DNA from: an uncultured Bacilli bacterium
GTDB taxonomy: Bacteria; Bacillota_I; Bacilli_A; RF39; UBA660
Direction of reading: 5' to 3'
Assembly (NCBI GenBank): GCA_944363895.1
Contig: CALVVP010000112.1
Coordinates: 1 to 11,204, forward strand
Length of the DNA: 11,204 nucleotides
The translations under genes and the position numbers were made by a program. This document shows positions 1-6,138 of the stretch, in pieces; position 1 is the first letter of the stretch, and each line of letters begins with the position of its first letter. The notes under the pieces are model-generated. The model ran no database searches. It was not told where the DNA came from and saw only the letters and a program-made list of their open reading frames with translations.

Positions 1-52
1 TATTTTAACATTTATACATAATTATTTTTTTAAATAATTTTAAAAACAAATA

Positions 53-82
53 TTGACAAAAATATTAAAATTTCGATAAAAT
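53..82 (+). promoter_or_regulatory. Sigma-A-type promoter of the prepilin-like gene
   Basis: A perfect -35 hexamer TTGACA (53-58) is followed after 18 bp by TAAAAT (77-82), one mismatch from the -10 consensus. Transcription would start near 89, leaving a leader of about 22 nt that contains the ribosome binding site AGGA (97-100), 10 nt before the ATG at 111. The spacer is 1 bp longer than optimal, and the background is AT-rich, so the -10 is less certain than the -35. Confidence 0.7.
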
Positions 83-110
83 TATAGTAGTAAGATAGGA
101 AAAGTGTTAG

Positions 111-3100
111 ATGAAAAAAGGTTTTACATTAATCGAACTATTAGCAATAGTAATTTTATTAGCAATTATTTCTTTAATTGCGACTCCAATAATTTTAAAT
201 GTCGTCAATGATGCCCAAGAATCAGCGGATATGTCTTCTGCTTTGTTAATTATGAATAGTGGTCATAATTATTATGCATCATCCTTATTAGATGAAACAA
301 AAAAAGAAAAAATCGATAATAATTTGGATATATATCGTGATGTAGCAATAATTAACAAACCAACGACCGGTGAATTATATGTCAATAACCATAACCAAGT
401 AGCGATGGCAGTTGTTATTAATAATAAATGTTATAAAAAAACTTTTGTTAGTGATATTGAAATAACAACTGTCGATACTTGTGACTTAGGATATACTCAA
501 CCAGATAATATTAGTCCAACGATTAGTCAAGAAGTAATTAATGCGACGATTAATCATAATGGTTGGTACCAAAACGATATTTATATTAAAATTAATGTCA
601 TTGATAATGAATCAGGTGCAGCTGGCTATAAAAGATGTATGAGTAATACCGAATGTGAACCTGATGATACTATTTATAGTGATAGTAGTCAAATATATCT
701 TAATAGTGAAAGCGCATCTAATTATGTTTGCATTATCGGTGTTGATAATTATGGGAATGAAAGTGAAAAAAGTTGTGTTGTTTATAAAATTGACAAAACG
801 GCTCCGACTATCGACAATGTAGGAGACTTAATCGTTCAATTAAATGACACAGTCGATTTAAGTTCCAATGTAACATACACTGACGCTTTATCAGGTATCG
901 ATGGCACTTTAACAATTATTCCAACTTCGATTGACACCAGTACTATCGGAACCAAACAAGTAACATATAAAGTTCAAGACCAAGCTGGGAATGTAAGAGA
1001 AGTAGTAAGAAATATCATTGTCGATGCTGATGCGCCAACAGTTACTTTTAGTCCTGTTGATAATAGTGTCATCAATGAAAATGGTTGGGCAAAAGATAAC
1101 TTCTATTTAAGAGCAACAATTACCGATAATAGTGGTAGTGGCTTACAAAGTGCTAAAAGTTGTACGACAAATAGCAGTAGTGAATGTGAACCAATTGCCG
1201 AATTTACTGAAACAACAAAAGATTTCTACATTGAAACTGAAGGAAGTAATCGCGCTTGTATTGAAGTGACAGATAATAATAACAAAACGACCAAAATATG
1301 TAGTGATACTTATAATTTAGATAAAACCGCACCAACAGCGGGAACAGCCAACTTTACCGGAACTTTAGGAACTAACGATTGGTATACAACTGATGTTACT
1401 GTCGATATAATAGATGGTAGTGATAATTTATCTGGTCATAGTAGTACGACAAGTAATATCACAAGTATCACTACTAATACTGGTGGAACAACCGTAACAA
1501 TCACGACTACCGATTTAGCTGGCAATTCTTCTTCAAGAGACTATACTATCAAAATTGATAAAGATAGTCCAACCTTGACCGCTAAAGATGGAGTAGTTGA
1601 AATAACAAAAGGTGATAGTAATGATGTAAGTAATTATTTCAATATCGGTTATTCAACTAGTAATGGAACTATCAATTGTACACCAAGTAATACTAATAGT
1701 TTAGATATTGGAACTCATACTTTAAGTTGTACAGTTACTGGAGGTAATGGTAAAACTGCCGCTGCTACCAAAGAAATTACCGTAAAAGTAACTACCGGGC
1801 CAATTAAAGATGTTGTTTTAAGCAATTTTCCAGAATTAGACACAGATGGTAATGGTTGTACTAATCCATCAGACAATAATTATAGTTATATGGGTGGATG
1901 TTATATCAAAGGAACAGCTAACGATAACTATCTTTGGTATTCCGGCTTCTTATGGCGGATTATGGGTATTACAGCTGAAGGAAATGTTAAAATGATAACT
2001 GATGAAACAGTCACAACAATTTCATATCATGATAGTAGTTCTAATTATGACAATAGTTATGTTAAACAGTGGTTGAATGATAATTTCTATAATAGTTTAA
2101 AAGATAACAGTATTATTAATAGTCAAACATGGTGTAGTGAAACTACAACCGATGATACCGTTATTCGTAATACATGTAGTTCATCAACTAGTGCAGCTAA
2201 TGTCGGATTATTAACCATAGATGAATATAATTTAGCTGGTGCAGATAATTCATATTTAAATATAAGACAATATCAATGGACAATGACACCTTATAGCAGT
2301 TCAAATGTTTGGCTTATCTTTAATAGTGGTAGTCCTCATAGAGAAAGTTCTGATTTTGTTGAAGGCGTTCGTCCAGTAGTTGTCATTAATGCTAATGCTA
2401 ATATTACTGGTGGTAATGGTACTGTTGGTCAAACTTGGAACAACACAACTGGACCATATCTTTTAAATGAAGATAAGAGTATTGAAGTGACAGGTAAATT
2501 AAATGAACAAGCAACCAGTGGCGAATATGTTTTATTTGCTGGTAAAAAATATCGGGTCGTCGGTCAAGATAGTAGTGGCAATACTAAATTGATACTAGAT
2601 GGTTATTATGAAGAAAATAGCGAAATATTTGAAATAGAATATGGCAGCAGTAATACCTTTTCGACTAGTTCAGGAATTGGACAAAAATTAAATACCGATG
2701 TTTTAAACTGGCTAGCGCCAACTACAACTGATCGTAATAAGTTAGTTAATGCTACTTGGTATCAAAATGAATTCGATTGGGGTTATAGTCATAGCGTTTC
2801 TTTAAATGAAACAAGTCCAAATCGAACCATTACTGCAACAGTCGGATTAATTAGAATAGGAGAAATGCTATCAGGACATAGTAGTAGTCTTTTAACTAAT
2901 AACTATACTAGTGCATCTAACTATAGAAATGTTACTAGTTATTGGACAATGAACTCTTATAATATCCTATCAAGTGATTGGTTAGTCTTCGATACTGGGA
3001 ATGTTGATAATCAAACTTATGATACACCATTTGGCATTCGCCCAGTCATTGTCATAAACTCTAGTGTTAATATAACAAGTGGTACAGGAACTTGGGCAAA

Positions 3101-3116
3101 TCCATATCAAATTTGA
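111..3116 (+). CDS. Prepilin-like modular surface protein with Ig-like domains and two related C-terminal domains
   Basis: The 1001-residue product starts with a textbook class III (type IV prepilin) signal: MKKG, then FTLIE and a long hydrophobic helix (about 5-30). Prepilin peptidase would cut after Gly4 and Phe5 would be methylated; Glu9 is the conserved Glu5 of mature pilins. A short pilin-like region (to about 128) is followed by Ig-like/extracellular repeat modules at about 133-230, 231-305, 307-407, 408-488 and 488-562, several joined by the linker DKTAP or a close variant. Two related C-terminal domains (about 604-770 and 803-995) follow, with WTM, RPV and VIN motifs that resemble the DUF6273 type. 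Typical pilins have 120-200 residues, so this is a giant pilin-like adhesin or minor tip protein rather than a major pilin (inference). No pilus assembly genes are nearby. Start: the ATG at 111 has an AGGA site and begins exactly at the prepilin motif. It has its own promoter and terminator, so it is probably monocistronic. The prepilin signal is certain; the partner system is unknown. Confidence 0.9.
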   Translation: MKKGFTLIELLAIVILLAIISLIATPIILNVVNDAQESADMSSALLIMNSGHNYYASSLLDETKKEKIDNNLDIYRDVAIINKPTTGELYVNNHNQVAMAVVINNKCYKKTFVSDIEITTVDTCDLGYTQPDNISPTISQEVINATINHNGWYQNDIYIKINVIDNESGAAGYKRCMSNTECEPDDTIYSDSSQIYLNSESASNYVCIIGVDNYGNESEKSCVVYKIDKTAPTIDNVGDLIVQLNDTVDLSSNVTYTDALSGIDGTLTIIPTSIDTSTIGTKQVTYKVQDQAGNVREVVRNIIVDADAPTVTFSPVDNSVINENGWAKDNFYLRATITDNSGSGLQSAKSCTTNSSSECEPIAEFTETTKDFYIETEGSNRACIEVTDNNNKTTKICSDTYNLDKTAPTAGTANFTGTLGTNDWYTTDVTVDIIDGSDNLSGHSSTTSNITSITTNTGGTTVTITTTDLAGNSSSRDYTIKIDKDSPTLTAKDGVVEITKGDSNDVSNYFNIGYSTSNGTINCTPSNTNSLDIGTHTLSCTVTGGNGKTAAATKEITVKVTTGPIKDVVLSNFPELDTDGNGCTNPSDNNYSYMGGCYIKGTANDNYLWYSGFLWRIMGITAEGNVKMITDETVTTISYHDSSSNYDNSYVKQWLNDNFYNSLKDNSIINSQTWCSETTTDDTVIRNTCSSSTSAANVGLLTIDEYNLAGADNSYLNIRQYQWTMTPYSSSNVWLIFNSGSPHRESSDFVEGVRPVVVINANANITGGNGTVGQTWNNTTGPYLLNEDKSIEVTGKLNEQATSGEYVLFAGKKYRVVGQDSSGNTKLILDGYYEENSEIFEIEYGSSNTFSTSSGIGQKLNTDVLNWLAPTTTDRNKLVNATWYQNEFDWGYSHSVSLNETSPNRTITATVGLIRIGEMLSGHSSSLLTNNYTSASNYRNVTSYWTMNSYNILSSDWLVFDTGNVDNQTYDTPFGIRPVIVINSSVNITSGTGTWANPYQI
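507..1331 (+). repeat. Two diverged copies of a four-cysteine Ig-like module inside the prepilin-like gene
   Basis: Residues 133-230 (507-800) and 307-407 (1029-1331) align. Both contain NGW followed by an aromatic/charged strand, a TDN or IDN segment, a Cys pair close to an ECEP motif, later Cys residues and the closing DKTAP. The cysteines are C176, C182, C207, C222 in copy 1 and C351, C359, C383, C397 in copy 2, with nearly equal spacing. The copies are separated by a Cys-free module (231-305). This is repetition at protein level; the DNA is well diverged. Confidence 0.7.
1920..3095 (+). repeat. Tandem C-terminal domain pair (DUF6273-like) in the prepilin-like protein
   Basis: Residues about 604-770 (1920-2420) and 803-995 (2517-3095) share an ordered set of motifs: YLWYSGFLWRIMG versus YVLFAGKKYRVVG, then GNxK, a leucine-rich VGLLxIxE versus VGLIRIGE, WTM, a W-L-F-G segment, G(V/I)RPVxVIN and a closing NITxGxGT. 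The order of W/RPV motifs resembles the DUF6273 type found in Firmicutes surface proteins. That name is recalled from family knowledge and has not been searched. The domains sit at the exposed end of the protein, which suits ligand binding (inference). Confidence 0.65.
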
Positions 3117-3138
3117 AAAGCGTTTTAAAGCGCTTTTT
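3116..3138 (+). terminator. Rho-independent terminator beginning on the stop codon of the prepilin-like gene
   Basis: The stem AAAAGCG (3116-3122) pairs perfectly with CGCTTTT (3131-3137), and one G·T pair inside can extend it. The loop is about 8 nt and the right arm ends in a T-run. The first stem base is the last base of the TGA stop (3114-3116). It separates the prepilin-like gene from the promoter 9 bp downstream. Confidence 0.75.
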
Positions 3139-3146
3139 AAATTGTC

Positions 3147-3175
3147 TTGAAAATAACAATATATTTTGGTATAAT
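3147..3175 (+). promoter_or_regulatory. Strong extended -10 promoter placing the transcript start at the metallopeptidase ATG
   Basis: TTGAAA (3147-3152) and a perfect TATAAT (3170-3175) are separated by exactly 17 bp, and the -10 is preceded by TGG, the extended -10 TGn motif. The usual +1, about 7 nt after the -10, falls on 3182, which is the A of the ATG of the next gene. There is no Shine-Dalgarno sequence between promoter and ATG, so the mRNA is predicted to be leaderless. Confidence 0.85.
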
Positions 3176-3181
3176 TTATCT

Positions 3182-3817
3182 ATGAAATATGAAATTGATG
3201 GTATTGAATATGAAGTTATATTAGTTAAAAAAAATAATAAAAACACTTATATTAGAATTAAAGAAGATGGCAAAATATATATAACAACCAATTATTTGGT
3301 AAGTAAAAGTTATATTAAACAATTATTAGATAATAACTATTTAACGATAAAAAAAATGCTTGAAAAAAACAAAATAAAACAAGAAAAAAATAATTCATTT
3401 TATTTTTTAGGTAAAAAATACGATATTATTATCGTTCCAACTTTCGATATTGATATAACAGAAGATAAAATTTTTGTTAAAAGTAAGGATTATTTAAATA
3501 AATGGTTAAAAAAACAGATTGAAAAAATATATCAAGAAAGGTTAAATTATATTTATAATTTATATCGCGAGAAAATACCCTATCCTAAATTAAAAATCAG
3601 GAAAATGTCCACCAGATGGGGTGTTTGCAATCGTAGTAATAACACAATTACCTTAAATAGTGAATTAATAAAATATGGATTAAAACAAATTGATTATGTC
3701 ATAATTCATGAATTATCACATTTTATTTATTTTGACCATTCAAAAAACTTTTGGTTGCAAGTTAGTAAATATTGTCCAAATTATAAAGAAGTTAGAAAAA
3801 CTTTAAAAGAGGGATAA
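3182..3817 (+). CDS. YgjP/SprT-like zinc metallopeptidase (M48-related, DUF45 family)
   Basis: The 211-residue protein has the family's C-terminal zinc site: HELSH (His176, Glu177, His180) followed by the third ligand His186 in FDHSKNFW, and the preceding signature MSTRWGVCN (142-150), matching the usual SRWGSC motif. The N-terminal half (1-100) is the family's beta-rich part and has no signal peptide, so the enzyme is cytoplasmic. Families of this type (YgjP, often beside type I restriction genes but also alone) are predicted metal-dependent hydrolases with poorly known substrates. Start: the frame stays open upstream to 3092, inside the prepilin-like gene, but that extension (30 residues) crosses the terminator and promoter. 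The ATG at 3182 coincides with the predicted transcript start and fits the family length. It is followed 1 nt later by the lipoprotein gene, so the two are co-transcribed. Confidence 0.85.
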   Translation: MKYEIDGIEYEVILVKKNNKNTYIRIKEDGKIYITTNYLVSKSYIKQLLDNNYLTIKKMLEKNKIKQEKNNSFYFLGKKYDIIIVPTFDIDITEDKIFVKSKDYLNKWLKKQIEKIYQERLNYIYNLYREKIPYPKLKIRKMSTRWGVCNRSNNTITLNSELIKYGLKQIDYVIIHELSHFIYFDHSKNFWLQVSKYCPNYKEVRKTLKEG

Positions 3818-3818
3818 A

Positions 3819-4220
3819 ATGAAAAAAATTTTATTGATTTTATGTTTTATATTAGTTGGCTGTAGTAAACCAACTATTTATGATACTTATGTTAAAAATT
3901 TAAAAGAAAATAATAATATTTCTTTAGATATCCCTTTTAATATTGAATTTTATATCGATAATGTCAATGAAAATAGATTAATTTATCAAGTAATTATCGA
4001 TAATCCTCAAATAGACGCTGATAGCATTACCGCTTTAGTTATTCATAATGGTGAAACTAGTGATATTTTTCCCAGTGTCGGAATAGTCGATGAAAAAGTC
4101 AATTTAAATGAAGAAAAAGGAATTATTTTATTGGGTTATGTTAATCAGACTAGCAATCTTGTTTTTAAAGTTTTAATTGAAACAAATAATCAACAATATA
4201 TCTATGAATACAAATATTGA
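3819..4220 (+). CDS. Small predicted lipoprotein of unknown function
   Basis: The 133-residue protein has a lipoprotein signal peptide: MKK, a hydrophobic stretch, and the lipobox LVGC with Cys15 as the lipidated residue. The secreted part is a compact, mostly beta-type domain without recognised catalytic motifs; a segment reading IIDNPQ followed by ALVIHN and DIFPSVGI resembles conserved segments of small Firmicutes lipoproteins of unknown role. The ribosome binding site AGAGGG (3808-3813) overlaps the end of the upstream metallopeptidase gene, and only 1 nt separates that stop (3815-3817) from the ATG, so translation is probably coupled. Its stop codon TGA (4218-4220) is part of the next TTGACA promoter element. 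I do not recognise the function. Confidence 0.8.
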   Translation: MKKILLILCFILVGCSKPTIYDTYVKNLKENNNISLDIPFNIEFYIDNVNENRLIYQVIIDNPQIDADSITALVIHNGETSDIFPSVGIVDEKVNLNEEKGIILLGYVNQTSNLVFKVLIETNNQQYIYEYKY

Positions 4221-4255
4221 CAATAATTTTAATTATTCGATGTTATCATTATAAT
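4217..4255 (+). promoter_or_regulatory. Promoter region of the cse60-murJ pair
   Basis: A perfect TTGACA (4217-4222) overlaps the stop codon of the upstream lipoprotein. The best partner at normal distance is TGTTAT (4241-4246, 18-bp spacer, 4 of 6), giving a start near 4253. A perfect TATAAT (4250-4255) is also present, but it is 27 bp from TTGACA and has only a weak -35 (TTTTAA, 4227-4232) at 17 bp. Which -10 is used decides whether the ATG at 4254 lies in the mRNA. Confidence 0.6.
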
Positions 4256-4436
4256 GGTGATTAAGTTGAAAGTTAAAATATTTGATGAAGGACATGAAAA
4301 AGATTTAGAAGATAGCGTTAATAAATTTATCGAAGATAAAGATGATATAATTGATATTAAATATCAAGTAGCAATTAGTATTGTTGGCGAAGAACAATTA
4401 TATTGTTTTTCAGCGATGATTGTTTATGGGAAGTGA
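4254..4436 (+). CDS. Cse60-like small sporulation-associated protein
   Basis: The product is 60 residues long, soluble and acidic, and matches the Cse60 pattern of Bacilli: K-V-K-I-F-D-E-x-H-E-K-D-L-E near the N-terminus, a central DIIDIKY segment and the ending YCFSAMIVY. Cse60 in Bacillus is a small protein under sigma-E control with no defined biochemical role; I recall the family and have not searched it. Start is uncertain. The ATG at 4254 has no upstream Shine-Dalgarno and could be leaderless. The TTG at 4266 would give a 56-residue protein beginning MKVKIFDEG, which aligns better with family N-termini, and has GGTGAT (4256-4261), complementary to the 16S rRNA end, 4 nt before it. The gene ends 6 nt before the murJ-like gene, so they form one transcript. 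Confidence 0.75.
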   Translation: MVIKLKVKIFDEGHEKDLEDSVNKFIEDKDDIIDIKYQVAISIVGEEQLYCFSAMIVYGK

Positions 4437-4442
4437 TTAGTT

Positions 4443-6089
4443 ATGAAAAAAAACACCTTTGTCGAAGGTGCGATGATTGCCACTATTGGCATTGTACTTT
4501 GTAAAATATTAGGAATAATTTATGTTATTCCTTTTCGGGCAATAATCGGAACCCAAGGAGCAATTTTATATAGTTATGCCTATACAATTTATTCGGTATT
4601 TGCTTCCTTATCCTCAACCGGAATTCCGACAGCGATGGCTAAAGCCGTTAGTGAATATAATACCTTAGGTTATTATGATGCCCAAGAACGAGCTTATAAA
4701 ATCGGAAAATACATTATCGTTGGTTTAGGAATAATTTGTTTTTTAATTTTATTTATTTTCGCCCCTAATATTGCTTATTTAATTATTGGTGATATTGAAG
4801 GAGGAAATAGTATTGGGGATATTACTTTTGTTATTAGAGTAATATCAACTGCTTTATTATTTATTCCGATATTAAGTGTTAGTAAAGGTTATGTCCAAGG
4901 ACATCGAATGATGACTGTACCAGCTATTGCCAATGTCATTGAACAATTAGTAAGAGTAATCGTTATTGTTGGGGGTAGTTATTTAACTTTAAAAGTATTT
5001 CATTTATCGATTACCACAACAGTTGGAGTAGCAACCTTTGGCGCTACTGCTGGAGCATTAGCTGCTTATTTATATATAATTGCCAAAATAAATAAAAATA
5101 GAGCAACTTTAAAAAGAGATGAAAAACCAACTAAAGCAGAAGCTAAGTTGACAAATAAAGTAATATTAAAAAGAATAGTTTTATATTCTTTACCTTTTAT
5201 TTTAATTGAATTTGTCCGTTCAATTTATAATACGGTGGATATTTTTACTGTTGTTAAAGGATTAGTTTCACTAGGGTATGATGTAGGTATAGCTGAAAAT
5301 ATTTTAAGTATTGTTACTACCTGGGGCTCTAAACTAAATATGATTATTTTAGCAATTACTTTTGGTATTACAATTAGTATTATTCCTAATATAGTTAGTA
5401 GTGCTACTTTAAAAGACTATAAAGATGTTTCATTAAAAATAAATCAAGCATTAAAAATAATTTTATTTATATCTTTACCGATGACTTTGGGTTTATGGTT
5501 TTTATCTAGTAGTGTTTGGACTGTTTTTTATGGCTATGATGCTTTAAGTGTTGAAATTTTTAGTTTTTACATTTTACAATCAATTATTAATTCCTTTTTC
5601 TATATTTTAGTTGATACAACTAATGCTTTAGATAATCCTAAAGTAGCTTTAGGTACACTATTGGGCAGTTTCATTTTAAAAGCCATTTTAAATGTTCCAA
5701 TGATGCATTTATTTAAATTTTTAGGTATTGAAGCTTATTATGCTACAATTTTTACGACTATGTTAGTTCAAGGATTATCTGTCATTTACTTATTGTATAA
5801 ATTAAAGAAATTGTATAAAGTAAGTTACCGAACTAGTATTAGACCAGCTATTAAAATAGTTTTAATTAATGGTATTATGCTTTTAAGTTTAATGATAATA
5901 AGATTATTTTTAGGTGATTTTGAAACAACTAGATTGTGGTCATTATTAGAAATAATTATTTATGCTAGTATTGGCGTTATTATTTACTTTGTCTTATCAT
6001 CTAAAAACAATATTTTTAACGAAGTGTTTGGTAAAGAGTTTGTCAACAATATAACTTTAAAAGTAAAAAAAGTATTTTCTCATCATTGA
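4443..6089 (+). CDS. murJ: MurJ/SpoVB-family lipid II or oligosaccharide flippase (YtgP-like)
   Basis: The 548-residue polytopic membrane protein of the MVF/MOP flippase superfamily matches the size of Bacillus YtgP (about 540), with some 14 hydrophobic segments across the whole length. Diagnostic parts are the N-terminal segment KILGIIYVIPFRAIIGTQGA (21-40), the GIPTAMAKAVSEYN stretch (60-73), the family signature KGYVQG plus VIEQLVRV (148-172), a charged cytoplasmic loop (about 215-245) and the VDIFTV motif (265-270). Members flip lipid-linked sugars across the cytoplasmic membrane: MurJ/YtgP moves lipid II for peptidoglycan, and SpoVB acts in spore cortex synthesis. Sequence alone does not separate the two. 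The linkage to a Cse60-like gene favours SpoVB, while the length and N-terminus favour YtgP/MurJ. The ATG at 4443 has a weak AAGTGAT-type site and lies 6 nt after the upstream stop. Confidence 0.85.
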   Translation: MKKNTFVEGAMIATIGIVLCKILGIIYVIPFRAIIGTQGAILYSYAYTIYSVFASLSSTGIPTAMAKAVSEYNTLGYYDAQERAYKIGKYIIVGLGIICFLILFIFAPNIAYLIIGDIEGGNSIGDITFVIRVISTALLFIPILSVSKGYVQGHRMMTVPAIANVIEQLVRVIVIVGGSYLTLKVFHLSITTTVGVATFGATAGALAAYLYIIAKINKNRATLKRDEKPTKAEAKLTNKVILKRIVLYSLPFILIEFVRSIYNTVDIFTVVKGLVSLGYDVGIAENILSIVTTWGSKLNMIILAITFGITISIIPNIVSSATLKDYKDVSLKINQALKIILFISLPMTLGLWFLSSSVWTVFYGYDALSVEIFSFYILQSIINSFFYILVDTTNALDNPKVALGTLLGSFILKAILNVPMMHLFKFLGIEAYYATIFTTMLVQGLSVIYLLYKLKKLYKVSYRTSIRPAIKIVLINGIMLLSLMIIRLFLGDFETTRLWSLLEIIIYASIGVIIYFVLSSKNNIFNEVFGKEFVNNITLKVKKVFSHH

Positions 6090-6091
6090 TA

Positions 6092-6100
6092 TGCTATAAT
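6092..6100 (+). promoter_or_regulatory. Extended -10 promoter of the LppM-like gene
   Basis: TGCTATAAT (6092-6100) combines the TGn extension with a perfect TATAAT, starting 3 nt after the flippase stop codon. No good -35 exists at 16-18 bp (GTATTT at 6072-6077), which is acceptable for an extended -10 promoter. The start would be near 6107, followed by a leader with a strong AAAGGAG site before the ATG at 6139. A 6-bp inverted repeat (CTATAA/TTATAG, 6094-6109) overlaps the -10. Confidence 0.6.
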
Positions 6101-6138
6101 TATTTATAGTAGTAGAGTAAAAAAAGGAGTGAGTTATA

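Noticed and set aside
20..39. Perfect 8-bp AT-only inverted repeat AATTATTT/AAATAATT before the first promoter
   Set aside because: It contains no G or C and is followed by only two T; in such AT-rich sequence it could be chance. It could be a weak terminator of a gene before the window, but this is not supportable.
1920..3116. Diversity-generating retroelement target at the C-terminus of the prepilin-like protein
   Set aside because: The C-terminal domain type made this worth checking, but no reverse transcriptase, accessory gene or near-identical template repeat is visible in the window.
3092..3181. 30-codon N-terminal extension of the metallopeptidase frame
   Set aside because: It overlaps the end of the prepilin-like gene, crosses a terminator and the promoter, and has no ribosome binding site; the family-length protein begins at 3182.
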